This document shows positions 8,449 through 18,330 of a stretch of DNA of 64,000 nucleotides, piece after piece. Position 1 is the first letter of the stretch, and each line of letters starts with the position of its first letter. The position numbers and the translations under genes are program-made. The stretch spans positions 3,182,499-3,246,498 of the forward strand of contig OZ241737.1 in assembly GCA_965200885.1 (NCBI GenBank), in the 5' to 3' direction. The stretch is from MPNP01 sp026710155 (GTDB lineage Bacteria > Pseudomonadota > Alphaproteobacteria > Rhodobacterales > Rhodobacteraceae). The notes under the pieces were generated by a model. That model ran no database searches. It had not been told where the DNA came from and worked only from the letters and a program-made list of their open reading frames with translations.

Positions 8449-9414
8449 CTAGGTTCTTTTCTTTAGAATCTGATATTTAAATTTATACTTGAAATAATAC
8501 CCATGTAAGACAAATGAAATCTTATCTTTCGGGTTCCAGTTAAGAAAATATATATTCTTACATATTATGATTTTAAACAAACCAACAAAGGCGTTCCTCA
8601 AATCATTTGGAATTTGTTTATAAATTATATCAACAATCTTTAAGTTTGTTGGTTTATTTAAACCAATTACTAATTCAACCATCTTTTCCATTTCTAAATT
8701 TGACAAATAAGGTTTAAGTAAAAGTTTTAAATAATTTATATGTGCTTTTTTTGCTAAAGTACTTTGAGTTTCCATGTGTAATTGAGAAATGCTCTTTTCA
8801 TGTATTCTATAATATATAAGTACCTTTGATATATTCCCAAAAGTATAATTCTGACTTAATCTAGTCCAAAGTTTGTAATCTTGTGCAAATGGATATTCTG
8901 AGTTGTATAAATTTTTTTCAGATAAAACCACACGATTTATAATAGTTGCAGGGTGGATGAAACAGCTTCGACCACTAACTAGAAATTTCATACAACCTTG
9001 ATGTGTTTTTGGAATACTGATGATTTTGTTTGTGATTTTATTACCTTGCATGATAATTGCACGTCCACTTGATACTGCGATTCCAGGGTTGGATGTCATA
9101 AAATGTACTTGATTAGAAAAACGATCTTTTAGACATATATCATCCGAATCCATTCTAATTATGTATTCACCAGATGCCAATTTTATACCAAGATTCAATG
9201 CCTTTGTAATGCCAACTTTCTTATCCAAAGTTCTCAATTTAATACGGGGGTCTGTAAATGACTTCAATATTTCAATTGTTTTGTCAGTTGAATTATCATT
9301 TATAATAATAAACTCGAAATTTCGATATGTTTGTTCAAGTACAGATATAATTGCACGTGCTACATAATTCTCCGAATTATATACTGGCATTAATACGGAA
9401 ACAAATTTACTCAT
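8449..9414 (-). CDS. Family 2 glycosyltransferase, 321 aa
   Basis: A GT-A fold begins at once (VSVLMPVYNSENYVARAI). Asp residues of the nucleotide and metal site are in the FIIINDNSTD strand and at D89-S-D91-D92 (RMDSDDICL). A later ED/Q-type segment (FAQDYKLWTRLS) and the end follow the usual cytoplasmic family 2 pattern without membrane helices. It probably adds a sugar to a surface polysaccharide. It is convergent with the two genes before it. From 9415 to 9630 no gene is seen. Confidence 0.88.
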   Translation of the reverse strand: MSKFVSVLMPVYNSENYVARAIISVLEQTYRNFEFIIINDNSTDKTIEILKSFTDPRIKLRTLDKKVGITKALNLGIKLASGEYIIRMDSDDICLKDRFSNQVHFMTSNPGIAVSSGRAIIMQGNKITNKIISIPKTHQGCMKFLVSGRSCFIHPATIINRVVLSEKNLYNSEYPFAQDYKLWTRLSQNYTFGNISKVLIYYRIHEKSISQLHMETQSTLAKKAHINYLKLLLKPYLSNLEMEKMVELVIGLNKPTNLKIVDIIYKQIPNDLRNAFVGLFKIIICKNIYFLNWNPKDKISFVLHGYYFKYKFKYQILKKRT

Positions 9415-9630
9415 GGAGAATACCTTACCAATTCAACTAACCAAAGACTCATAGCACCAAAACAACCGCCGATAAAATTTGCAAACCTAGAATCATCACA
9501 ATTGGACTCTGTGCACAGGGTTAAACTCAAACAAGAAAAGGGTATCAAAAAATCATATGATTATGATTGGACTATCGGTTATTAATTAGTTGTTTTAGTA
9601 TGACACCCCTCATCAACTAAGACAGATGGC

Positions 9631-9813
9631 CCTGAAATGCAAGTGTTCCAACCACTCGCTCCGACTGTTTGCCATTGCAAGTGTCGGTGCCGGAAAGGCA
9701 AGCCGTACAAACATTGCCCATCAGGCTGGAGTTGGAATCCAAACTCTGCGGGGCTGGATCATGCGCCATGATGGGGAAGGCCTTCGAAGCCGTCCGGGTC
9801 AAGGGCGGCCGGA
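9631..9813 (+). pseudogene. IS630-type transposase N-terminal helix-turn-helix, cut by element A
   Basis: The frame LFAIASVGAGKASRTNIAHQ, then GVGIQTLRGWIMRHDGEGL and RPGQGRP, is the DNA-binding start of IS630-type transposases. It stops exactly where element A copy 2 begins. The rest of this transposase is not present beyond element A, so a deletion or recombination accompanied or followed the insertion. Confidence 0.65.
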
Positions 9814-12292
9814 CAATGGTGTTCGTTTAACCCGGTATTTTTTTTGCAAAATAAATTTGCTCCTTCCAGACCCTGCCAGCAGGGCGGATTAATTTTTTTT
9901 TGATGTTTTCAAAAAAAAGGGTTGACAATCCTCCATCCTTCGGTCATCATACAATTGGAGGATCATCTTTTTGGAGGGAATCAATGGACCCGCTCATCAG
10001 GAACCTCAAGTCCACGACCTTTTTCGGCCGCCGCTTCACCCGCCGGGAGATCAGCGACATCCGGGAAACGGTTGCCCTGCTTCCGGGCAACAGCCGCAAC
10101 GAGCTGGCCATGACCATCTGCGAGCACCTGAACTGGTACAATCCCAGGGGAAACCACCGCAAGGATGCCGCCCTCAGGGTCCTGGAACACCTCGGGGAGC
10201 TGGGCATCCTGACCCTTCCGCCCAAGCGCAACACCATCGCCGGCCAATGGTCTCCGATCGTCCATACGGAGGCTTCGGATTCCGGGGAAGCCGTCACCGG
10301 CCGCCTCGCCGACCTGGAACCCCTTTCGCTGGTCCTTGCCGAAACACCCGAGGACCGGACCCTCTGGCGGGAACTGGTTGACCGCCACCATTACCTCGGC
10401 TGTCCGCGCCCCTTCGGTTCCTCCCTTTACTGGTTCGTCACCGATGCCGATGGCCGCCGTCTGGCCTGCCTGCTGTTCGAGGCCGGAGCGCGGCACTTGC
10501 CGGCCCGCGACGGCTGGATCGGCTGGAACGGCAGGCAGCGGGAACGACGGCTCCATCTGGTGGTGCAGAACTCCCGCTTCCTGATCCTGCCCTGGGTCCG
10601 GGTCGGAAACCTGGCGTCCAGGATCCTTTCAATGGCAACATCCCGACTGCCCGGTGCCTGGGAACAGCTGCACCATTGCCGGCCGGTCCTCGTCGAGACC
10701 TTTGTCGATCCCACCCGTTTCAACGGCGCCTCCTGCAAGGCAGCCAACTGGGAGATGATCGGCCAGACCGCCGGCAAGACATCGGGAACCGGTGCCAAGC
10801 CGGCCAAGGACATTTACATGAAACCCCTCGCCAAGGATTTCCGGGATGTCCTCAAGGGCACAATGAAACCCGGAAGGACCAGGTCAAGACCGGTCAGGGT
10901 CACCCCCGACGATCCCCTTGTGGCCGTGTGGCAACCCCTGATCGGCGCGATCACCCAGCTTGCCTGCACCCATGACCAGCACACGATCAGGCGCCACCGG
11001 GCATTGAACAGCCTTTTGGTGGTCCTGTTCGTCTTCCGGCTGGTGCTTGCCCCCAGGACCAGGGGCCATGACATTGTCCTCGCCGAATTGTGGGAACAAT
11101 GCCGCAAGCTCGGCATCGCCCTGCCCCAGCCCCGGCCGGTGGCCAAGTCATCCATCGCCAAGGCCCGCCGACGGGTTGATCCCGGCTTCTTTCACGAGGT
11201 CCACGGGATCATCCTCGAACATGCCGGGGAAGGTCCGGGGTGGAAGGGACACCGGATCCTGGCCATCGACGGAACCAGGATGAACCTTCCCCGGCCACTG
11301 GTCGGCGAGGGATACGCAACACCGAACGGGGGAGCCCATCATCCCCAGGGACTGGTCTCCTGCCTCTACCGGACCGGTGATGGCGTGCCGATAACCTTCT
11401 CGTTGTCTTCCCATGGCTGTGAACGGACCGCGGCCAGGGGCCATTTCGATCACCTCCGGAAGGGCGATGTCGTGATCATGGACCGGGGATATTTCTCTTT
11501 CGACCTGCTTTACGACCTTCATTGGCGCGGGGTCCATCCGGTGTTCCGGCTGCAGGTCAATTCCGGCACCGTCTTCGAGGAGTTCATGAACGGCGACCAA
11601 GCCGAAACCGTGGTCAGGGCCACCTTCGGCAAGGATGCCGCGTTGAAACCGAGGAAAAGATGGCCCGGCAGAAGGCTTGACCCCATTCCCCTCCGGCTGG
11701 TTCGCATCACCCCGGGCAAGGAGGATATCATCCTGGCCACGACCCTGGTCGATCAGGCCACATATGCCGCTGGAGACATCGGCAACCTCTACCACCAGCG
11801 CTGGGCCATCGAGGAATTGTACAAGGTCTCCAAGGTGACCATCGGGGTCGACGCCTTCCATGGCCGGAACGAATGGAATGTCCGCCAGGAACTCCATGCC
11901 CACTTCAACCTGATCGCCATGACCAGACTGTTCACCATGTCGGGCAACGGTCTCCTTGCCGCACGACGGGAAGGGGGAAAGGAAAGGCAGGCCGTCAACT
12001 TCAACCATGCCCTGGCACTTGTGGCGGCCAACATCAAGGAGCTTCTGCTGGCCTCCCGCAACCTGGTCAACCGGACGGTTGCCCGCATGGCGCAGGAGAT
12101 CTTCAGGATTCGAATCAGGGAACGCCCCGACCGGTCGTATCCACGTGTGTCAAGACAGCCAGGGAACAAGTGGTCCCGGGTGCCAAAACACACATGACCG
12201 AATAGGCAAACCGGAAAAAGGGGGCCATTCAGGCAGGGGAAAGGCATGACTCCTTAAGGAAACAGCCCAAATTCCTTAAGGAAACACCATTG
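9814..12292 (+). mobile_element. Element A copy 2 (2,479 bp)
   Basis: The left end is CAATGGTGTTCGTTTAA and the right end complements CAATGGTGTTTCCTTAAGG, with the doubled CCTTAAGG motif inside. Left flank GGCGGCCGGA and right flank CCCTGACCAG do not match. The left neighbour is an IS630 start and the right neighbour the interior of a DUF2806 gene, so this copy sits at a rearrangement joint. Confidence 0.85.
9984..12197 (+). CDS. DruA-DDE fusion transposase, 737 aa
   Basis: It has the same architecture as the 667-2883 gene but is clearly diverged. The DDE catalytic set is complete: Asp in RILAIDGTRMN, Asp in VVIMDRGYF, and a full Y(2)R(3)E(6)K signature in LYHQRWAIEELYKVSK. Of the three large copies this one has the most canonical active site, so it is the best candidate for the active source of the element and its MITE. 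The start follows TTTGGAGGGAATCAATG. Confidence 0.87.
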   Translation: MDPLIRNLKSTTFFGRRFTRREISDIRETVALLPGNSRNELAMTICEHLNWYNPRGNHRKDAALRVLEHLGELGILTLPPKRNTIAGQWSPIVHTEASDSGEAVTGRLADLEPLSLVLAETPEDRTLWRELVDRHHYLGCPRPFGSSLYWFVTDADGRRLACLLFEAGARHLPARDGWIGWNGRQRERRLHLVVQNSRFLILPWVRVGNLASRILSMATSRLPGAWEQLHHCRPVLVETFVDPTRFNGASCKAANWEMIGQTAGKTSGTGAKPAKDIYMKPLAKDFRDVLKGTMKPGRTRSRPVRVTPDDPLVAVWQPLIGAITQLACTHDQHTIRRHRALNSLLVVLFVFRLVLAPRTRGHDIVLAELWEQCRKLGIALPQPRPVAKSSIAKARRRVDPGFFHEVHGIILEHAGEGPGWKGHRILAIDGTRMNLPRPLVGEGYATPNGGAHHPQGLVSCLYRTGDGVPITFSLSSHGCERTAARGHFDHLRKGDVVIMDRGYFSFDLLYDLHWRGVHPVFRLQVNSGTVFEEFMNGDQAETVVRATFGKDAALKPRKRWPGRRLDPIPLRLVRITPGKEDIILATTLVDQATYAAGDIGNLYHQRWAIEELYKVSKVTIGVDAFHGRNEWNVRQELHAHFNLIAMTRLFTMSGNGLLAARREGGKERQAVNFNHALALVAANIKELLLASRNLVNRTVARMAQEIFRIRIRERPDRSYPRVSRQPGNKWSRVPKHT

Positions 12293-12938
12293 CCCTGACC
12301 AGGAGCCGGATCATGACTGGACCGCCCGATTTTTCAGTTCTGTTCAGGATGTTTCATCCGAGGACATGCAGTTTCTCTGGTCCAAGATTCTGGCCGGCCA
12401 AGTTAAAGGACCTGGCAGCACATCCCTTCGTACTTTGGGTGTTCTTCAGGAAATGGATCGTGATACGGCCAAGCTCTTCGAAAAATTCTGTTCAATGTGC
12501 ATGTTTCTGGATTTTGGTGATGGTATTTTTGATGGGAGGGTATGTTCACTTGGAAAAGATCCTGGCCATAACTCGCTTCAATCTTTTGGACTGGGGTCTG
12601 GAAAATTGAACCATTTACATGAATATGGGTTGATTATTTCCGATTATAATTCTTGGAGGGATTATTCTATTCCACAGCAAAATGCAGACAAACCTTATCC
12701 CTGTTCTCTGCCTTTCCGTTTTCAAAACAACTTGTGGATTTTGACAACGCTCAATAACAGCAATCCAATGCAAGAAGTCAAAATCAAGGGGCCTTCACTT
12801 AGTATTTCTGGTCTGGAACTCTCCAGAATTGTGGAATGTAAACAAGTACCTGAATTTTCGGCAAAACTTAAGAGTTTCTTTCAAACTAGGAATCTTCGTA
12901 TTATGCCGGTAGACACAACCACAAAGGAGAAGAAGTAA
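12293..12938 (+). pseudogene. DUF2806 gene, 3' part only
   Basis: From the joint with element A the frame matches the distal two thirds of the intact DUF2806 gene at 17356-18330 (PGSTSLRTLGVLQEMDRDTA, KLNHLHEYGLIISDYNSW, GPSLSISGLELSR). The first part is missing. The open distal frame starts at 12366. It appears to be a second copy of the same gene, truncated at element A. Confidence 0.75.
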
Positions 12939-13010
12939 TCAGGATTACACTTCAAGTCCCGGTTCATTTTTATTGCATAGTGAAGAAGTATCAGCCCCCC
13001 AATTTTTTCT

Positions 13011-13191
13011 GGGAATTATATCCTTGATTGAATTTCCCCATTTTCTTGTGGAGGCATCGCTGGTTTTTCGGCCATTTTGTGAAAAAACCTCCCACGCACA
13101 TTCCCCTGGAGTGCAATTGTATTCCCCCGAGGTGTCAGAACACCTATTGAATTTTCGGTAAATGGGAAATTCAATCAAGGATATAATTCCC
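13011..13191. repeat. 181-bp MITE with perfect 28-bp inverted ends
   Basis: GGGAATTATATCCTTGATTG plus 8 more bases (13011-13038) is repeated exactly in inverse at 13164-13191. There is no coding content. The ends resemble, but differ from, the GGGATTACATATTTGA ends of the element starting 99 bp downstream. Confidence 0.7.
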
Positions 13192-13289
13192 TTTTTTCTT
13201 AAAATTTTTGATCCTAAAACCTCTGCTTTAACTTAGAGGAAGAGCTATGGATGACTTTGTCAAACCTCTGCAATACCTCCTTTTTTTAC

Positions 13290-13879
13290 GGGATTACATA
13301 TTTGATTAAGCACACCTGAAGCGATCAATCCACCAGTTTGTCAAGATAATGCCCAAACAGGGATTGCCTCAATTCGATTTCCCTCGTCAATTCCCTGGTC
13401 AATTCCTCCCAGCAATCCAGTTTTCCAACAATCCCCGCCTGTTCCTCGATGGGGGGATATTGGAATGGTTTGCAGGTCTCTGATGTATACATGGGGAACA
13501 CCGGCACCTTCATTCAGGTGGTGAATGTGGTGTCACCTCCTTCTCAAAAACCAATGCAGGTGTCTTGGCAGCAGAATGGAATTGCCGGCATGGATTGAAA
13601 AGGAAATGGACAGCCGGACGGGAACCGTCCGGAAACCCACAAAACCTGCATGCACTCCCGATCCGGCGACGGCTATCACCTCCCCTTCGCGATTGGACTC
13701 ATTGTGGAAACATGCGGGCTTCCTTCACCCTGAAACAACCGGAACATCCCCTTCGACAACATCCTTCCGCGTGATCGGGATTCCTCTTTGGAACTCTGCG
13801 ACATCTCCAAGTTTCATCAGGTGGGATTATCCGGATCGGAAGGAAAATTGTAAACCTGCTTAATCAAATATGTAATCCC
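13290..13879 (-). mobile_element. G-element 1: half-HsdS gene between 22-bp inverted repeats (590 bp)
   Basis: GGGATTACATATTTGATTAA plus GC (13290-13311) is repeated exactly in inverse at 13858-13879; a flanking C/G extends it to 23 bp. Inside is one minus-strand gene with a roughly 40-bp leader. The right end interrupts the secreted-protein gene read from 14117. The same architecture occurs at 22229-22837. Confidence 0.75.
13325..13817 (-). pseudogene. Half-length type I restriction specificity subunit (HsdS-like), frameshifted
   Basis: The start reads MKLGDVAEFQRGIPITRKDV, typical of an HsdS target recognition domain. After several shifts the end is PPIEEQAGIVGKLDCWEELT and IELRQSLFGHYLDKLVD, the conserved coiled spacer. 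With about 163 codons it holds one recognition domain plus one spacer, half a normal HsdS. No hsdM or hsdR is in the window. A G6 tract encodes the Pro-Pro of PPIEEQ. Confidence 0.7.
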
Positions 13880-14117
13880 GAATAAATATCTATCCCAAAG
13901 GCTTGCCCTACAACATTAACACCCACTCTTAATTTGCTGAAACCGATCTCGTCATATAACCGTGCTGACCGCAAGCAGTTTCTAACTGCGATTTCAATTT
14001 TTTCTTCCGTGATATCAAGCCTGTCCATAACTGGAATCGTTCATAATCTGTAACAATCTCCTTTGTTCTGGCTGTCGTTGCCAGGGAAACCAGCAATAAA
14101 GCAATCAATAAACGCAT
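13880..14117 (-). pseudogene. Small secreted protein, frameshifted and cut by G-element 1
   Basis: The start MRLLIALLLVSLATTART is a signal peptide. After a shift near 14030 the frame continues LDITEEKIEIAVRNCLRSAR and RVGVNVVGQAFGIDIYS, then enters the inverted repeat of the G-element and stops. The pattern (helix, then VNVVGxAF) recalls small periplasmic proteins of unknown function. It shows the G-element inserted into a gene. Confidence 0.55.
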
Positions 14118-14297
14118 AAGTTTTCCCTTAAAATCAATCACTAACTTTTTTTGCTGCCACATGACAACCTCATCACCGATCATGCCGAAAGTTGTTTCTT
14201 TCCCAAGAAAGAAAAACTTGAATTCGAGGAAATACCAAATAGGTTGGATGACAAAATAACAACCCAACGAATATCTTTACATCTCTGCAGGAAAAGT

Positions 14298-16007
14298 ATG
14301 AACAGCATGGAACAAAACCAACCTGGAGGAACAGTCAAAAAATTTAGAGCATCTGTTGAAATAGTACGTTTTTCAGGCGGTAACAAATTCACTTTCAAAC
14401 CGGAAGAGAAGATCATCTTAGTTGGACCTAATAATAGCGGGAAATCTCAAACTTTACGAGAAATCCTTGATGTCACAACTAATGGTAATCAGAACCGGCA
14501 GTTAGTAGTTAAGGAAGTCACAATTAAGAAAGAAGGTACTTCTGATGATTTGAAGAGATTTCTTGATGCAAACGCTAAGTTGCAGAATGGTTATTACAGT
14601 CACAATGACTGGATAATGTACAGGAACCATATCCAATTTTGGGATCAACAGTATTTAACTAATGGCTTAGCTCCAGGCTTTATCAAAAACATTAGTGCTG
14701 ATAGACGGCTGCAAATTTGCATACCACCAAATAGAGTTGATCCCCATGAACAAAAATCTGCTCCACAGCACATCTTGTTTGAAGATTCATCGTTGATGAA
14801 CAGTGTCGGTAACCTCTTCAAGCGAGCTTTTCGAAAAGATCTAATGTTCGACTTTCGATCTAAGACCCTACGCATCCATGTTGGAGTAAAACCCAATGAA
14901 GGGTTGGTAGACCGTGCTGGTGATGATTACACTAATGCCATTCGGGATAATCCTCTTCTTCACGAGCAAGGGGACGGCATGAAAAGCTATGCAGGAATCC
15001 TTTTTGAAACCGTCGTAAGTAACCTGGATATCAACTTGTTGGACGAACCGGAAGCCTTCTTACACCCGCCTCAAATGCGTCATATTGGCAAAACACTGTC
15101 CTCAGAGGTCAGTGGGCAATTGTTTGTTGCAACACATAGCAGCGATATCATGCGGGGTTTCTTGGAAGGTATTAAGGGGGATGTCCGTATTCTAAGAATC
15201 CATCGGGAAGGATGCCAGAATTTAGTAAAAGAGGCAAAATCTAAAATTGTACAAGAATTATGGAATGACCCTGTCCTCAGATATTCCAACGCCCTTGAGG
15301 GAGTATTTCATGAAGAAACAATTGTTTGTGAGGCCGAAAGTGATTGCCGTTTGCTGAATGCGATTGCGGACTATGTTTCCGAAAATAACAATCAACATTG
15401 GAAAGATACGGCCTATGTTCCGGCAGGTGGAAAACATACCATCAAAAAAATTGCAAATGTCCTCAGGCAAGTTGGTGTACCAGTCAAGGCCGTGTTCGAC
15501 ATAGACTTTCTAGCTGAAGCAAATCTAGTCGAGGAGACAGTAAAAGTGTTCGGTGGTGAATGGGAGAATATCAAACCTTTATGGAAACAGGTTGATACCG
15601 CTGTAAGGGATGGAGTTAAACCTAAAAGTCCTAGCGAAATTAAGAATATGCTCTATGATAAAATCAATGAGTGTGAACCGGATATACTTCCTTTAAAAAC
15701 CGATATAATTGAAATTATGAAGCAGGACTCTGCTTGGAATATGGTAAAGCGATTTGGGAAAGTGGTAATCCCAACCGGGCATGCACAAACAAATTATAAT
15801 TCAATGAAAGAAAAACTCGAAAAGATAGGTATTTACATAATTGATAATGGTGAAATCGAGAATTTCTGCAGGGAGATTCCAGGTCATGGAACAAAATTTG
15901 TGACCAATCTTATGACCGATCTGCCGTTAGGTGATTCCAGATTGAAGGAATTAAGGGACTTTGTCAAGCATGTCCACAAAGGGTGCCATGCTCCTTTGTT
16001 AAATTGA
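14298..16007 (+). CDS. OLD-family ATPase with TOPRIM nuclease domain, 569 aa
   Basis: Walker A is GPNNSGKS (residues 43-50). The signature and Walker B region is LLDEPEAFLHPPQ and the switch His is in FVATHSSDIM. A TOPRIM domain follows: acidic strand EETIVCEAESDCRLL, then VPAGGKHTIKKI and VKAVFDIDFL. OLD proteins are ATP-driven DNA nucleases often acting in phage defence; this single-gene layout fits class 1. The ATG at 14298 is preferred (GCAGGAAAAG upstream). The open frame upstream overlaps the secreted-protein remnant on the other strand. Confidence 0.8.
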   Translation: MNSMEQNQPGGTVKKFRASVEIVRFSGGNKFTFKPEEKIILVGPNNSGKSQTLREILDVTTNGNQNRQLVVKEVTIKKEGTSDDLKRFLDANAKLQNGYYSHNDWIMYRNHIQFWDQQYLTNGLAPGFIKNISADRRLQICIPPNRVDPHEQKSAPQHILFEDSSLMNSVGNLFKRAFRKDLMFDFRSKTLRIHVGVKPNEGLVDRAGDDYTNAIRDNPLLHEQGDGMKSYAGILFETVVSNLDINLLDEPEAFLHPPQMRHIGKTLSSEVSGQLFVATHSSDIMRGFLEGIKGDVRILRIHREGCQNLVKEAKSKIVQELWNDPVLRYSNALEGVFHEETIVCEAESDCRLLNAIADYVSENNNQHWKDTAYVPAGGKHTIKKIANVLRQVGVPVKAVFDIDFLAEANLVEETVKVFGGEWENIKPLWKQVDTAVRDGVKPKSPSEIKNMLYDKINECEPDILPLKTDIIEIMKQDSAWNMVKRFGKVVIPTGHAQTNYNSMKEKLEKIGIYIIDNGEIENFCREIPGHGTKFVTNLMTDLPLGDSRLKELRDFVKHVHKGCHAPLLN

Positions 16008-16107
16008 ATCTTTCTTTTGTTAATCCCAGCCTATCACAAGGGCGAGTGGCTGCCTGGTTTGGAACCCTGATCCGGTTCCATGGATTCGGAATATGGTTGT
16101 CCAAATG

Positions 16108-16198
16108 CTGTCCTAAAACGATCGTTTACGGACAGGCCAGAAAAAACTGTCCGAAATATGGCATTTTGTATTGTGAACACTTAAATATTATTGGACAG
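16108..16198. promoter_or_regulatory. Resolvase recombination site (res)-like region
   Basis: Two dyads with CTGTCC/GGACAG ends lie directly upstream of the serine recombinase. The first spans 16108-16135, exactly 28 bp, centred on AAACGATCGTTT. The second spans 16147-16198 with a longer spacer. This is the usual site I (crossover) and site II (accessory) arrangement of resolvases. It would also place the recombinase promoter under autorepression. Confidence 0.6.
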
Positions 16199-16229
16199 CC
16201 ATTGTTTTACATTTTACAGAAAGTCAACT

Positions 16230-16805
16230 ATGTCCAGAGTTTTTGCCTATGCCCGGGTGTCAACCACCGGTCAGGAAACCGATAACCAGATCCAGGAAAT
16301 CCGTGATGCGGGTTTCAGCATCGAGCTCCACCGCATCATCACCGAAACCGTGTCCGGATCCACAGCGATGGTACGGAGAAAGGGCTTTTCACGCCTCCTT
16401 GACAAAATGGAGCAGGAGGATCTCCTGGTCGTCACCAAGCTTGACCGGCTGGGGCGAGACGCCATCGATGTCAGTATGACAGTCGAAAAACTGGCCGGGA
16501 TGGGAATCCGTGTCCACTGCCTTGCCTTGGGCGGGGTGGATCTCACCAGCTCTGCCGGCAAGATGACCATGAACGTGATCAACGCCGTTGCCCAGTTTGA
16601 GCGCGACCTGCTCATTGAACGGACGCAGGCCGGAATAGCCCGAGCCAGGGCGAAAGGAAGGAAACTGGGAAGGCCTGCGGTGCTGTCGCCGGATCAGAAG
16701 CAGAAAGTACGTGACAGGCTTGATGGTGGGGAGACTGTCTTGGCCATCGCGAGAAGTATGAAAACAAGCCGGCAGACCATCATGCGAGCGAGGGATGGGG
16801 GCTGA
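16230..16805 (+). CDS. Serine recombinase (resolvase/invertase), 191 aa
   Basis: The catalytic domain starts MSRVFAYARVSTTGQ with the nucleophilic Ser in YARVST. LVVTKLDRLGRDAIDV and FERDLLIERTQAGIARARAK are the family's conserved blocks. The C-terminal helix-turn-helix is GETVLAIARSMKTSRQTI. It is full length. The start is set by homology, since the frame is open a little further upstream. The res-like dyads end 31 bp before it. Confidence 0.92.
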   Translation: MSRVFAYARVSTTGQETDNQIQEIRDAGFSIELHRIITETVSGSTAMVRRKGFSRLLDKMEQEDLLVVTKLDRLGRDAIDVSMTVEKLAGMGIRVHCLALGGVDLTSSAGKMTMNVINAVAQFERDLLIERTQAGIARARAKGRKLGRPAVLSPDQKQKVRDRLDGGETVLAIARSMKTSRQTIMRARDGG

Positions 16806-16910
16806 GGCACATGGGATAGTAGAAAGCATATAGTAATCGAAGCACTTAAACAATATCTGGGGATAAATTGAAATAAACTGTTTTTAGATTCTAATACATG
16901 GAAACATAAA

Positions 16911-17336
16911 ATGCCACACCGTATTATCCTTATCAATGACCAATTAGAGGAGAGTAATCCCCCAAACGTAATAGCCATTGACATCACAGAAACCAACCTG
17001 GACGAAAATCAATGGGGAGAATTTCACAAAAACTGCGACATCATCCTTTTGGTTTTGCTCAAATCCTTTGCGAACGAAGACTTCCAAAACCGTTTGTGTA
17101 GAACAGTTGAGATTTTGGATAGGATAGCTAAAAGTGTGAGAGTTACAAAACCTAGTCCTTTCCTTGAAAGGCAGTGTGACAACAAACCTGATTTTCTTTC
17201 TTGTGCAGTTGCTCAAATTAATATGGACATGGCTGGTGGTTATAACCAAGATGCCGTTGCTACTTTAACGTATGGCTCCTTGCCCTACAGATGTTTTCTA
17301 TTGGCGAATGGTCTTAATAATCTACAAGGTGATTGA
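16911..17336 (+). CDS. Hypothetical protein, 141 aa, first gene of the DUF2806 operon
   Basis: No family is recognised. There is a hydrophobic strand CDIILLVLLKSFA but no clear membrane helix, and the C-terminal half is Cys-containing. The stop is 19 bp before the DUF2806 start, with the same orientation and composition, so co-transcription is likely. Confidence 0.6.
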   Translation: MPHRIILINDQLEESNPPNVIAIDITETNLDENQWGEFHKNCDIILLVLLKSFANEDFQNRLCRTVEILDRIAKSVRVTKPSPFLERQCDNKPDFLSCAVAQINMDMAGGYNQDAVATLTYGSLPYRCFLLANGLNNLQGD

Positions 17337-17355
17337 CAAAGGGTACTTACTTTGA

Positions 17356-18330
17356 ATGGATATCAATGTAAAAGTAAACGTTCCGGCAATAGAAAAACTG
17401 ATTGAAGTTTCATCAAGCGGTATAGGGGCGGTTGCCGGTCCCATGCTGGCTCCCTGGAAAGCAAGTAGGGACGGAAAAGCAAGAATTGAATCAGCTAAAG
17501 CTGATATCCAGATCTCAGAACTTCAAGAAAAGGCCCTTTTGAAAGCCCGCAAGAGAATAGAACATTACGATCCCGAAGCCCAAAGCGGTAATTATCTTGA
17601 TGGTTATGTTTCTGAGCGAATCCAGTTTCAGGAACAAAAAAGGCTTGCCAACATCAAATCAGTAACCCAGAAAACCGCCACTGAACTTGAAGGCAAGTTG
17701 GTTCCGGACCAGGAACCGGATCATGACTGGACTGCCAAATTTTTCAGTTCGATCCAAGATGTATCGTCTGAGGACATTCAGGCCCTGTGGGCCAAGATAT
17801 TGGCCGGACAGATTGAAAGGCCTGGCAGCACATCCCTTCGTACCTTGGGTGTTCTTCAGGAAATGGATCGTGATACGGCCAAGCTCTTCAAAAAATTCTG
17901 CTCGATGTGCATTTTTCTGGAATTCAGTGAAAGTGAATTAATTGATGGGAGAATTTGTTCGCTTGGAAAAAATGCTGGTGAAAATTCGCTTCAATCTTTT
18001 GGCTTGGGTTTTGGGAAACTTAACCAGTTGCAAGAATACGGGTTGATAATTTCCGATTACAATTCCTGGAGGGTTTATTCTCTACCACAAATAGTAGAAG
18101 AAGGAGTATCTCTACCATTCCGTTTTCAGAACAGCTTTTGGTGTTTGAGACAGATCGATATCAATACACAAGTACAAGAAATCAAAATCCATGGCCCATC
18201 ACTGAGTATTTCAGGCCTGGAACTCTCCAGAGTTGTTGAATGCAAGCCAGCAGGTGAATTTATGCAAGAACTTCAGGGTTTCTTTCAAGCCACGAACCTT
18301 CGTATGATAAGGATGAAGCAAAAACAATGA
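17356..18330 (+). CDS. DUF2806 family protein, 324 aa
   Basis: An N-terminal region with a Gly-rich hydrophobic patch (GIGAVAGPMLAPW) and long helices (about residues 40-110) is followed by the DUF2806 core: DHDWTAKFFSSIQDVSSEDI, LWAKILAGQIERPGSTSLRT, LGVLQEMDRDTAKLF. The function is unknown; relatives are common in accessory regions. A second, truncated copy is at 12293-12938. The next gene overlaps its stop by ATGA. Confidence 0.8.
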   Translation: MDINVKVNVPAIEKLIEVSSSGIGAVAGPMLAPWKASRDGKARIESAKADIQISELQEKALLKARKRIEHYDPEAQSGNYLDGYVSERIQFQEQKRLANIKSVTQKTATELEGKLVPDQEPDHDWTAKFFSSIQDVSSEDIQALWAKILAGQIERPGSTSLRTLGVLQEMDRDTAKLFKKFCSMCIFLEFSESELIDGRICSLGKNAGENSLQSFGLGFGKLNQLQEYGLIISDYNSWRVYSLPQIVEEGVSLPFRFQNSFWCLRQIDINTQVQEIKIHGPSLSISGLELSRVVECKPAGEFMQELQGFFQATNLRMIRMKQKQ

